From positions 4,307,254 to 4,371,253 of the forward strand of contig JAEVLN010000001.1 of assembly GCA_018350325.1 (NCBI GenBank): 64,000 nt of DNA. The letters run 5' to 3'. The notes below the pieces were generated by a model that was given only the letters and a program-made list of their open reading frames with translations, made no database searches and was not told the origin of the DNA. This document shows positions 15,519-26,207 of the stretch, one piece after another. How positions within the stretch are numbered: the first letter of the stretch is position 1; each line of letters starts with the position of its first letter. The translations under genes and the position numbers were made by a program. The stretch comes from Globodera rostochiensis. Lineage: Eukaryota; Nematoda; Chromadorea; Rhabditida; Heteroderidae.

Positions 15519-16505
15519 TTTTAGGTGGCTTTTTTTCAAATAAAACATTTTAGTCTTATGAAAACTGCGGGTTTTAGGGCCTGCTTATTGGAGGGGTGTG
15601 TCGAATTATTAAATAAACAATTTTTTGAAATAAAATGTTGCTTTAGAATCCTTACGTTCTTGAGCAGCTAGAAAATCGCATAGTTCTGAAGGAGGAAGGC
15701 GTGTTTATAGAATACGAAATAAAGATTTTGGTCGAAATGTTCGTTTCCCTGCATTTGTACAGAAGGGGGTCCGCCCTCCCCCGTCCCATCGTTTCTGAAC
15801 CAAACTCTTTTCCATTCATTTGATTGAAAGGTTCTTAAAATCATTCAAAAAAGGCGGATCCCCTTGCTTATGTTTTGGCTTGAAATGCATGCCTCATTTG
15901 TCAGTGTGTCGACTGTCATTGGAACTTATTCCTTTCCTCCACACTCAGTTTTTTTTACTCAGGTTGAGTTTTATTTTAGTAAAAGAATTTATTTAATGCT
16001 TGGGAGAAGGAACGAATTTTTCAATTTCTGATTATCGCTGTATTAAAATTTAACATTTTTACCCGATTTCGCTTATATATAATTTATTAAAATTCGGATA
16101 AAAAACTGCGTTTTGAATTTCACCACCCGAAAACACATGAGCAAAAGAAAAGATTTGGGTAGAGAACAAATGATTGGATTCCGAAGGGCCAACTGTCTGC
16201 TGGTGCGATTGGGTCCGTCCTCAACATATCTCCGGGAGCGGGCGGCTAACGACGGACGGGTTGGGGTTTGGGCGGCTGATGGCAGCAGAGCATTTATTTG
16301 GCTGATGTGGAGAGGGAAGGGGACTTTCGTTCATATGGCCCAAAGTCCGAATGAAGGCCGCCGACGAGTGGTGGGGGGGGGGGAGTCGTCTTCGTCGGAC
16401 GAATCCAAATTTAAATTTGATCATTTTCCGTTTGTTAATGGCGTGAGTTGCCCACTTTCAGTGCTTTTCCATCGTTTCGCCGTTTTTTGGGCCAAACGGT
16501 CGCCG
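15519..16505. other. Intergenic between NRDE-2 and the SelP-like gene
   Basis: Mostly AT-rich. A block at 15647-15780 after GCTTTAG is open (PYVLEQLENRIVLKEEGVFI) and may be a further or alternative NRDE-2 exon. The rest holds the presumed promoter and 5' UTR of the next gene; a longer reading frame from 16113 runs in-frame into that gene without similarity. Confidence 0.45.
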
Positions 16506-17245
16506 ATGGAGCCGCCGCGTCTCCTTTCTCTGTCCGTGTTGCTCGTCCTCCTCTCCAATTCCGGCACTTTTTCCCTTTTCCCGCCGTTTGGTAAAGTCCA
16601 ACGATGCCAAGACGCACACATTTGGCCTTTGAATGGACGGCCGTTGGTGCGCGACTACCGTGGACGCGTGCTGTTGTTGGTGTTCGTGTCGTTGGAGCAG
16701 TCCCCACGGGGTGAGGAGCAGTGCAAGAGGGAGCTGAACAGGTGCTGCACACGGCCGCCAATCGTGGACCCAATTGGAATTTTGCATTTGGACAACTATT
16801 TGGAAAGTTTCCGGCAGATTGGACGCTCTGTCGGAACATTTTGCGGACGTTCGCGTTTTGGCGGTGGCGCCGCGGGAAGAGGACGCGGGCAAAGTTCGCG
16901 CGGTTGCTTGGCAATTTCCGCGCATTCGTTTCGAACAAGCCACAGCGGAGGCGCCCATTTGGAGTTTGTTCGACGCAAAACATTTGGACACGACCATTTT
17001 CGACAGGTCGGCGGATTCGAAGAAAATGCCAACGCGAAAAAAGCCATTGGTTTGAGGTGTTCCCGTCTTACCGCTTGGGTGCCGTCCGGCTCCGATTTTG
17101 CCGTCACTTTGTCCGCCGTGCAGACGACCATCTCTAGCAGTCCCTGCGGCCATTGCGACTTCGACTCGGGCAAAAAACGCATTCTTTGGCCATCCTTTCA
17201 TCCGCCGGTGCCGCAACAGCCGACAAGCTCAGTAAGAACTTCTCT
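16506..17245 (+). CDS. Secreted selenoprotein-P N-terminal-like thioredoxin-fold protein (no selenocysteine)
   Basis: The start ATG 16506 gives a signal peptide (MEPPRLLSLSVLLVLLSNSG). Removing two GT-AG introns, 16742-16816 and about 17007-17057, restores one frame: CQDAHIWPLNGRPLVRDYRG, then RVLLLVFVSLEQ, CKRELNRLDALSEHFADVRV, WQFPRIRFEQ, IWSLF, TTIFDR joined to CSRLTAWVPSG, and CGHC (about 17147-17158). This order matches the SelP N-terminal domain: the beta strand before UxxC, the FDRCGR motif and a later CxxC. The redox pair UxxC appears reduced: only one Cys (EEQCKREL) stands at its position. In vertebrates SelP carries selenium in plasma; here only a redox or structural role can be guessed. 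The frame reaches a GTAAGA donor near 17230, so the gene continues, possibly into the next feature. Confidence 0.62.
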
Positions 17246-17399
17246 TTGGATATAGACCAGAAGAAGGCCACAGATCACTTTTGAATGTGCGTCGTCCATT
17301 GTAAAGTCTTAATCCTCACCCTACCAAGCTCCTTGAGAAAACTCTGTGGCTTTACTTACAAATTAGCATTGAAAGAATAATGGAGAAAGTCGAACTCCC

Positions 17400-19760
17400 A
17401 GAAGGTCTTTGTGAACATCGACGGAATGTTTGCTGGACCAGCCTCGTCTTTGCGGCGATGGAATTCGCCGTCGCCGCCCGTATTTCAGCGGGGCGACACT
17501 AAAACTGCAAAACGTTTGCATTGGACGGTTGATAAGGAGAAGAAGAAGGCGGACGTGAGAAATAAACAGCTGCAGCAGATCAGCACCGTTGGAAGGGGTA
17601 CGGTAGTAGAGGCACTGGGGGGGGGGGGGGTACGGTAGTAGAGGCACTGGGGGAGGGGGGGGGGTACGGTAGTAGAGGCACAATCAATGGAGAAAGAAGG
17701 GGTGAGCGGGGTACGGTAGAGAAACCGGTGGGGGTGGGGTACATGAAAAACTAAATGGAATGAACTCGGCCAACATCCTTTTGAATTTATTGTCTTTAGC
17801 GCCTTCGAATGCAAATTCCCGCCCCCTGCAACAACAATTGCATTACTCCCAAAAACAAAATTTTCGCAAGCAACAACAACAGCAATATTTGTATGGACAA
17901 CAGCTTGGCAACCTGCAGCAACAGCAACGGATGAGGGAGAGAGAGAAGGAGAGAGAGGAAAGAGAGAAGGAAGAGAAGAGGAGAGAGAGGGAGAAGGACA
18001 GAGAGAGAGAGGAAACAGATAAGGAGAGAGAGAGGGAGAGAGAGAGAGAGAAGGAGAGAGAGAGGGAGAGAGAAGGAATGAGAGGACGGACGGAACCGCG
18101 ACAGCACTGGACACTTCTTCAACAACAACAGCAACACCAGCAGGAACAACAACGCAGGCACCTGTTTAGGATTTTGCCTGGGGGGTACCGAAAAAAGTCG
18201 TTTTTTAGGGGGTGCATTTTCGGGTTTTATTGCATTTTACTGGGGGGGGGGGGTACGTGACCCCTCGTACCCCCCCCCCCCCCTAAATCTGCCTGCAACA
18301 ACGTCAACTTTTCCCCAGGGGCGCAGACGAACTTCTTAGGCAGCGAACGGAGGGATTTCCGGTTCCGGGAGGAGTTCGGCAGTCGAAGGATGACCGAATC
18401 GGCATGAGGGATTCTGTTGGACATCAACCGTCAATGGGTCCTCAGCACCGAAGGCGACATCAAGCAGCACCAAAACACCAACAGATTATGGCTGCAACAA
18501 CAGCAGGGCCAGAGCCGGCGCCACTTTACCCCGAGGGGAGTGAGGACGCCGCGGGGTACGATTACTACGGGGATGAGTACGCGGCTGAGTGGACGACTGA
18601 AGCGCCCGAGGCTGCTGTAAACCTTTTGAAATTTCAGGTCCCTCTTTCGATGTGAAAGTTAAGATGCAAATTCCGAAACCCACGGGGCCCGTGATGCCCA
18701 CCAATCCGACGACCCAAGCAGACAAAAACTTTGGATTCGATCTTCCATGCACCGGATTCAGTGACGAAAGCTGTTTCCAGCAGGTTCCGAGAAAAGGGTC
18801 CTTTTTGGACTAATTAAAATTGGCCAGCAAACCCAACTTCGGCCCAACGAAATGCACCGTTGTTGCCGTGGCCGAATTCTCTTCACGGACCAATGTGTGG
18901 CCGGAAAGTGTTCAAATGCAACCGTTCAATTGTGCTGCATCCAACGCTTCCTCCAGGCACAATTTTATAAAACAAATCCATCGATTAGTCGTAGAAACTT
19001 TGACTCTGCATTTGGGGGATGCAAAACATCAAAAGGCTTATCTTAATTATTTATCAAACAGAAAGTCCGTCACCCCCCCCCCCCAGGCAAAACTGAGCTG
19101 TTGCTCGGACGAACGCCAGGCGGACGTCGACGTGGGCGATCATTTTTCGCGCTGTTGCTTTGAGAATTTCGTGGACGGAGAGGTAAGGCGGGCGGCCTCC
19201 GTGGGAAGAGAAGGGCGCTGTCCGCGCAATGGCACAGCCATACCCGACGGACGCAATGGCACCGAACATGCACCCAAAATTCACTTTCCTTTTGTGGCAG
19301 GACCCCTGCTGTCCCAGAGCGTATGCCGCCGAGCAATGGCGTTCCGTGCACGAGCTGTGCTTGCCCAACGTGGAGATGGACCTGACGGGGGTCAAAGTGC
19401 CTTCGCCTCTCGTCGGCACCACACTGATAGTCGGTTTTGCTTTTGCGAGAGATGACATTTCGCTAGGGGATCAGAGCTGAGACTGAAATGTCTCCTTTGA
19501 GACTGAAATTCACCCTTACAAATGTTAAACTCTCCGTTGGGGGGGGGGATTCTCTCCTCAAAAGATTAGTGTTTGGAAGCTGAACATTGTTTTGACCTTT
19601 CACTGCATCGTATTTCATTCAGACGGAGTTCGACTTCAGCAAAACGGATAGATGGCGTTTTGAATGCCGTTACGGTTTACATGTGCAACAATACAGTTTC
19701 TTCGAGGCATCGGCCAGCGAAGAGGAGGGGGATCAGAAGCGGGGGGAGGAGGAGGAGTGA
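17400..19760 (+). CDS. Low-complexity then Cys-rich secreted-type region (probable continuation of SelP-like gene or separate gene)
   Basis: Several open plus-strand blocks follow the SelP-like domain. Block 17760-18165 is Gln-rich then Arg/Glu-rich, encoded by GAGA purine repeats. Blocks at 18320-18650 are Gln/Pro-rich and acidic (YDYYGDEYAAEW). The block at 18640-18780 reads KVKMQIPKPTGPVMPTNPTT and FDLPCTGFSDESC. Cys-rich blocks follow: HRCCRGRILFTDQC and LCCIQRFLQ (about 18852-18955), LSCCSDERQ and FSRCCFENFVDGE (19087-19182), DPCCPRAYAAEQW and LCLPNVEMDLTGV (19300-19410), then TEFDFSKTDRWRFECRYG (19625-19680) and an acidic end with TGA 19758-19760. Paired CC motifs indicate a disulfide-rich extracellular domain I cannot name. 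Whether it belongs to the preceding gene is unresolved; the 17.4-17.76 kb joins are guesses. Confidence 0.45.
17595..17735 (+). repeat. GGTACGGTAGTAGAGGCAC minisatellite with G runs
   Basis: About three to four copies of GGGTACGGTAGTAGAGGCAC separated by runs of 9-13 G. The array lies between blocks of the SelP-like/Cys-rich gene, probably within an intron. Confidence 0.7.
17930..18085 (+). repeat. GA-rich purine tract encoding RE/ER repeats
   Basis: A purine-only stretch of GAGA and GGAGA units. Read in the local frame it gives repeated Arg-Glu/Lys-Glu, forming a charged helix-like segment inside the Gln/Arg/Glu-rich block. Confidence 0.7.
18186..18290 (-). mobile_element. Fragment of the GGGCGTAGCCAGG-family repeat
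   Basis: GGGGTGCATTTTCGGGTTTT followed by ATTGCATTTT is the reverse complement of the inner repeat seen at 8525-8640. It is flanked by poly-G and poly-C runs and lies in an intron-like gap. Confidence 0.5.
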
Positions 19761-20550
19761 CAATGGACACTCGAGGCGCGAAGAGATTGCTCAATTTTAA
19801 ATGAAATTTGAGGGAAAATGATACAATAATTACGCCCGTCGTGGGTCGACAGACGCAGGTTGACTTCATTACAAAGAGCGTCTACGTTATTCATTATTTT
19901 TGCGTCTTAAATGTTAAGAAAAAAACGTTAAACCCATTAAATTTGTTGAAAATTGTCTAACAAAAATGCACGTCTCAATTTAATAGATTTATTTTAAAAA
20001 TTAAACATTTCGCCAAAAAAGGGACAAAAAACTCGTTTTTTAAAATTTGGTTGCAAATCTGTTAACAAAAAATATGCGTTAATGATTGTTCGATCAATTT
20101 TACATTAATTCTTAAAAAATGGCCCCGTTTTTTGACAGGTTTTTGGTTTTTTCCGATCGCATCCCTGTTTACGACCCTAAAAAACCCCCCTAGAAACACC
20201 ATGGGGAGCGGGGCTCCTTATAGGTCTAAGGCTTTATCAAGCGAAATGTGTCAATTCGTTTATTTTAAAAATGAAAAGAATAGTTTAAAAAAGTCCGGTA
20301 AATCTGGAATCCGGTTACATCCCTCGTGTGTGCGCGTCTGATACACACTACTCCACTTTTTGCCGATGGGTACACTGAATAGCTATTTCGTATATTTTGT
20401 TGGCGTGCCATAAACGTTGTTTTGGGGCATAAAATCAAATTTTAAAAAAAGGTCAATAAGTGCGCGCGTGGATTATTTAGGTGGCATAAATTCGGGGGAG
20501 TTGCCTGACAATGAGTTCCGTTAACTCTTAATGGCTTTGTTTTATAGAGA
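19761..20550. other. Intergenic, AT-rich
   Basis: No gene, RNA or clear repeat recognised. It presumably holds the promoter of the CCCH finger gene that starts at 20551. Confidence 0.55.
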
Positions 20551-21445
20551 ATGGACCAGCGAATTTCTACTACCACCGGTAATTCTTCATCGCGCCCGAA
20601 ACAGCAACAAAATCCGGCTTACTTCGTTGTCTCTCCTGTTGGCAATGCTGCTCTTCCGCCGGTAATAATTATTTATTCTTCAAAACAATTTTTATCCAAT
20701 TGGAATTAAATAGTCGGAAGTATCTTTGAACAGTCGTGCTTTTAAAAGAGAAATAACCCTTCCTTTTCCGCCTCTTCTATCTGATTGTAACCGCGGATCG
20801 GGTTGCGCTGCGTGGTGGGGTCAGTATATTACTATATGAACGTTCATGTGCAAAAGTTTGCCGAATCCCTAATTTAGGCCGGTTCCAGTTGATCTATCCG
20901 GACTCTCAGCAGCCGGTGCCATTGTCTCACTACGTCCATGGACCGCCGGCTCCCATTGTGTTGCCTATGCAGCATTCGAAGTACACATCGACGCAGCCGA
21001 AAGCATTGCCGAAAACGTCTCATCATCAGCCGAGCAACAAAGTAAGTGCAACCTCGGATTAGACCAGCCGAAGTGATCTGATTGGGCTTGGGAAAAGACC
21101 CATTCAAATAATGTGCAGATAGTCCAAAAGAGAGAAAGGTCAATTCGAAGCCTAGGTTCTCAGGAGTTTGTCTCCAAATTGGAAACTTTCCTTAATGTTA
21201 ATGATAATATAGTAAATTCTTTGTTTAGCGCCCAGCGGATCCTCTGGTCAATGAGAAGGTAGCCGTCTTGTACCGTTGATTCACAGCCCGCCATTACTCT
21301 CAATTTTTAGTATAAAACGATGTTGTGCAAGTCGTACACCATCAGTGGCTATTGTGCCTATGGCGCTCAGTGTCTGTTCGCCCATGGAGATCGCGAATTG
21401 CGTCCCTGGTCAGCGTTACTTCCAGTTCCTCGTTCCAACATCTAA
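20551..21445 (+). CDS. CCCH zinc-finger protein (TTP/nematode CCCH type, single finger)
   Basis: Start ATG 20551 gives MDQRISTTTGNSSSRPKQQQ and exon 1 ends at the GTAATA donor near 20661. Exon 2 (about 20878-21040) reads FQLIYPDSQQPVPLSHYVHG, Pro/Gln-rich and probably disordered. A small exon (about 21229-21260) reads RPADPLVNEK. The last exon holds one finger: YKTMLCKSYTISGYCAYGAQ then CLFAHGDRELR, a C-X8-C-X5-C-X3-H pattern, before TAA 21443-21445. The YKT lead-in and ELR tail are typical of RNA-binding tristetraprolin-like and nematode embryonic/germline CCCH proteins, which bind AU-rich 3' UTRs. Most relatives have two fingers; here only one is visible. A role in mRNA regulation is inferred. 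Confidence 0.72.
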
Positions 21446-22621
21446 ACTGTCATTTAACAATTGAAGCCCCGGACGCCAGCGCAGAGTTTTCTGATGAGAC
21501 AGACGATGTTGGATGGTGGGAAGATTCTAGGCGGATGGCCACGTTTTTTCGTCCTTTGTGTGGAGTGCTGTTGTTTTCTGGCTGTGTTAGCATTGTTTCC
21601 CTCCCCATAATTGTCTGTTTTGTAGTGCCGTATTTATCCCCGCCGCCAATATTTGGTTGCTGTTGTATCTTTTTGCCCACGTTGTTGTTCGTTATCTGAT
21701 GTTTCTTCCTCTTTTCTGTGACTTCCCAAACGAAAACGAACTTTGGTGTTGTGCTGAACAACTTTTTCTTGTTGAGAATATCCCATTTGCATTGACTCAG
21801 TTTTGGTTGGATCTCTTCTTTGGGGGGGGGGGTACGAATGGGGAATTTTTGCGCGACTATTTTCAACCCAAAACACCATTTTGTGTTTTTTTATTTAAAT
21901 CAAAAATTTTGGTGGAAAGACCCGAATTGGTGTGTTAGACTTGCGAAATGACGTTTTTCCATAGCGACCTACAGCGACGACACACACGCTCTTCTAGACA
22001 AGTAACTGCTACATAATATGGACTTTTTTCCTTTCCTCCCTTCCCTCTCCCACCACTCCTTTCCTCCCTTCCCTCCCACCCCACTCCTTTCCCTCCTTCC
22101 CTCCCACCCCACTCCTTTCCTCCCTTCCGTTCATCTATTCCTTTCCTTTCCCACCACTCCTTTCCTTTTTTCCTCATCTTTCTTCTCACTCATTTCTCGT
22201 TCTCTGTCAAAAGTCTCTTCTCTTCTCACACTATTTTTTTCAAATCTCTCGACTACCCTTCTTTACCCCTTATTTTTCAGTACTGAATTTTAAACAAAAG
22301 ATTTACGCAAAATTCCCCGCTAATTCAAAATCCCAACCACGTCAAGACAAACAAACAAAAACAAATTCTCTTAAATTTAATATAGGATTGATTGGGTCAG
22401 AATATTCTCCGAACCCAGTAAAATAAGAACGTTCAGGTGTGCATTTTAAGGAATTGTTATAAAATTTTCAAACTTGTATTTTTGAAAAATTTAAGAAAAC
22501 TGCAATAAAAACGGAATTACACCTTTAAAACTTTTTTGGCTGGGTCCACCAGAAATTCAAGGCACACTACGGCCCTGTTTCAAATATTCATATTTTTTCC
22601 CGTCTTTTTAGACTGTTGAAT
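21446..22621. other. Intergenic with pyrimidine tract
   Basis: Contains a poly-G run near 21825, a CT-rich low-complexity tract at 22020-22200 (TTTCCTCCCTTCCC units) and a possible fragment of the GGGCGTAGCCAGG-family repeat near 22490-22560. No gene recognised. Confidence 0.55.
22020..22200 (+). repeat. CT-rich low-complexity repeat
   Basis: Repeated CCACTCCTTTCCTCCCTTCC-like units with about 25-30 bp periodicity, diverging to the right. Confidence 0.7.
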
Positions 22622-25575
22622 ATGGAACCCATTGAGTTCAAGCTATCCGAACACACGTATGTTAAAAGCGTCGCCAGATTTTAAAATGCGTCTTTCTAAA
22701 AATATTTGTCCAAATTGAGAAATTTGTCATTTTTCGTTTAGGTCAATAGAGGAAAAAATGAAGAATACTGCCGGGATTGAATTTCATAATAATTTTTATA
22801 TTAATTGACTGCTCTCGACGAGAGGAATCGAATGGTATAAAATTTTGATTGGGAAACCATATTTGAACTACTCCTCAAAGTTGACAAAAGCACGGGGAAA
22901 CCCTTTCGGTCAAAATTTGTCCACTGCTTAAGAAATGCATAAAATAACATTAGCTAGAATAAAGAATTTTCTACAATTTGACCAAAAGGGTCCCCCCTAT
23001 GGTTTGTCAACTCTGAGAGGCTATAATACGGCAGTATTCTTACCTTGATAGATTTCACTGAGAAAATCATTTGTGTGTGTAAAGGATTATTAACACAAAC
23101 TTTTTCTTCCATTAGGAATACTGTCAACGTCACTCCGACCGTTATGGAGCGCGTGCGCTACCGTGCGGATGAGTTCCGTCTTTGGCTGTCGACTACTTGT
23201 TGCGCCTGTCTTTCTTCGGTGCCTTCATACGCGTTGGTATTCATCGCTGCCCTTCTTGTCATGATGATCGTCTCGGCCATCCCGCTCACACTTATTTTGA
23301 CTCGCATGAGGTCGCAGCCGAGCATGGCAGACAGCAGTCAACAGGACAGCAAGGCAATTATTTTTTAGGGGGTTTTTTATTAAGGAATTATATTTTTAAA
23401 TAACGATAAATCTTTTTAATCAATGTTACTTTTAAGAACATTCTTTCTACGCAGCGCATTCATCACGCGTGGCCTGACGCATCAGTTGTTCCAATTCACA
23501 AATACAGTGATTGGGATGACGCTGAGGAGTTAATTGTCCAGGCCAAGTTGTTTGTTCCTCCAAACATCAGTCTTTGCAGCGAATTCGGCTTTGCCTGCTT
23601 GAAACAACCGGTAGAAAGGGTTGCCCAATAAGCGTTAGAAATTGTATTGCAGCACATCATTATCCCGAAGAGTTACCGTTGTGATGGGTATTCTGACTGT
23701 TTGGATATGAGTGACGAAAAAGGCTGCAAGGGTATTTGCTTACTTTTCGTAAATCTTTGTAAAGGTCGGGTTTTTAGCTGATTTTTTAAACAATTTGTAT
23801 AGGAATGACTTAGCAATGTCAGAATCGGTGGCTCAAAATTTAAATTTCTTTTGTCTTTTCTTCAGTCGAACCCCTCAACCCGAAAAAATTATCAGACCAT
23901 TATAATTTTTTTCCTTTTCTGTCTATATTTATCCTTTCTTTAGTCTGTCAAACTTCGTTGTCCTGTCCATTAAAGTCGCGCTCAGACCAACGCGTTTGTC
24001 TCGTTGCAGAACATCTTTGTGACGGCGTTAAACATTGTGGGAACGGGGAAGACGAAGACCCAAAGACCTACTGCCGTTAGTTGACATTGTCAAATCAACC
24101 ATTTTTGATAATCCATTTCTGCTGTCTTGGCACTTTTTCAGGATCGAAGTGCGACGGCAAAAACGAATTTTCTTGTCGCAGGGCGGACATTTGCCTTCCG
24201 ATCGAAGCTGTATGTGACGGTGTGCAGCATTGTCCGTTCGGCGACGATGAACTCAACTGCAAGGAGTGTCGAGGTGAAAATAATGCTTTACTTTTTTGAG
24301 TTGGCGCCGAAACATTGCAATTAAAGGTGAGGCTAAACGATGCGGTGACCATTGCCTGTCAAGACGGGTGTTGTGTGACGGAGTAATGAATTGTCGTGAG
24401 GATGGAGGCAGCGACGAAAAGGTTCTAAATCAATTATTCGTACACGAGCGATGTTAAGGCCGGTTTACAAACAGTCTGGTCACTTAAATTAGTCTATTTG
24501 ATTGAATTTATAAAACTTTGTATAGGACTGCGACTGTGCTTCTTGCTCTGGGAAGACAAGCATGTTGTGTGATGGCGAACAGAAATTCTGTGTCGACAGG
24601 CGTGGGATGTGTGACGGACGAATAGACTGCCCGGGTGGGGAGGATGAATTTGAGTGCCACGGTGTTTGTCCACCTTCGATCGGCAGCGGTAGTCACAAAA
24701 AGGACGCAATAATGAAGACGAAGGAAGACGACAAGGATTCGACCGAAGCATTGGTCAAATGCTCAGACGGAGTGCTTCGCGAATGGGGCGTCGCCTGTGG
24801 TGGTCTGTATCCGGAGTGCAGAGGCTCTTGTCGTCACTGCAATCCGCAAAGCGCATTTCAATGCGGATTAAACAATTCTACGACTGAGCCGAAGGTCAGG
24901 AATGACGACAACAATACTCCGAACGGACGGGAATGCATTCATCGCTCATTGGTGTGTTGAGTTTGATTTGTTTGAGATAATATATCTCCTGAGTGTTTAG
25001 ATTTGTGATGGAAAACAAGATTGCTTCGATGGCTCGGATGAGTTGAATTGCGATTGTGAGAACGCATTGCAATGCCAGGACTTTGGGAGGGGACTGCCGA
25101 CCGGGCGATGTTATTCCGAGGACCAGAAATGTGATGGTGAGTTTTGTTGTCCGCAGATTAGTTCTCCATCTCCATTCGGTCTATTTACTATAAATCCTTT
25201 TGGAGGTTACACGGACTGTGTAGGCGGTGAAGATGAGCGTGACTGTGCCAAATGCAAAAATGGTGCGTTCCTTTGCCAAAGCGAGAAACGCTGCATTTCG
25301 AGCATGGCGCGCTGTAACGGGCTCGATGACTGCGCGGACGCCTCGGACGAATTGCATTGCACTTGCGACGGTGCGATTGAGAGAAAGGGCCTTTCTAGTC
25401 CACATTTTTTGCAGAGTGCACTCGCCATTCCTCACGTCCTATGTACATGTGTCAGGAAACGCAGCGATGCTTCCCGCTGGACAAAGTCTGCAATCCGACA
25501 AGCTCGTGCCCGAACGCCACCAAAATGGACGAACTTTTCTGCGCTGTTCAAAAGCGTGGCATCGAACATCTCTGA
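22622..25575 (+). CDS. Type II membrane protein with LDL-receptor class A repeats (EGG-1/EGG-2-like)
   Basis: Exon 1 (ATG 22622, MEPIEFKLSEHT) joins a cytosolic segment and one hydrophobic helix (ALVFIAALLVMMIVSAIPLT, about 23230-23300). Everything after it is extracellular. Eight to nine LDLa modules follow, each ending in the Ca-binding CDG..DC..G.DE signature: YRCDGYSDCLDMSDEKGC (23670-23730), LCDGVKHCGNGEDEDPKTYC (about 24010-24075), VCDGVQHCPFGDDELNC (about 24208-24260), LCDGVMNC (about 24370), MCDGRIDCPGGEDEFEC (24608-24658), VCDGKQDCFDGSDELNC (24953-25050), KCDG joined to YTDCVGGEDERDC (about 25130-25245), RCNGLDDCADASDELHC (25310-25362) and a degenerate last module. Stop TGA is 25573-25575. 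C. elegans EGG-1/EGG-2 share this topology and serve as oocyte surface proteins required for fertilization; that role here is inferred from architecture. Confidence 0.75.
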
Positions 25576-26207
25576 GCGAAACAACGGTGTCCCCACTCCA
25601 ACCTCACTCATGGACTTTTTTTAATTTCGTATTTTGTTACTGCTTAACCCAACCTCCAAAGTTGTGCTGTTTGTTTCTTTTTTAAACAATTTTGTTATGT
25701 TATGAGACGGTATTTTAACTAATAAAGACATTACCATTCCTGCTCGATTGGTTTGGACAACAGATCGACCACTCTATCCTCGAGTGCATACGAGGCTAAG
25801 TTCAAGATGGATTTTTTCGTGGGTAACCGTGATTGCTGATGGCTTAAAATTTTGGCGATAGGAAGTTTCCTTATTCATCAGAGGAATCCATTTAGGTACC
25901 CAAAATTTTGTTCAGATATTTTATGTGATCTGGATTAATGAGATAGAAAACGTGCGGTAAGCACAGGGGGCCTGTCAACATAGCATCGGTCTCACTATCT
26001 TTAAAAGCAGTAGCAGAACGTTAAAAAAATCGACAAGAAAAATACACGCTAAAGTTTGAATTTATTTTAAATGCCATTTTGGAGCACATTTCTTGCTTGC
26101 GATGTCATTTGTACTAAAAGAGAACGTCGGTTTTTAAACAAACCGCAAAACGAATGAATTAATATTTAGAAATATCATATCTCAGGTGGTTCGGTCGGGA
26201 ATTTTAT
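25576..26207. other. Convergent intergenic region
   Basis: Lies between the 3' ends of the LDLa gene (plus) and the Mn-SOD gene (minus). An AATAAA-like signal occurs near 25720. Nothing else recognised. Confidence 0.55.

Noticed and set aside
16458..17216. 252-codon minus-strand frame
   Set aside because: Antisense shadow of the SelP-like exons; no domain similarity.
16113..17255. 380-codon single plus-strand frame taken as one intronless gene
   Set aside because: SelP-like motifs continue only after removing two GT-AG introns that shift frames; the part before 16506 has no similarity and precedes the signal peptide.
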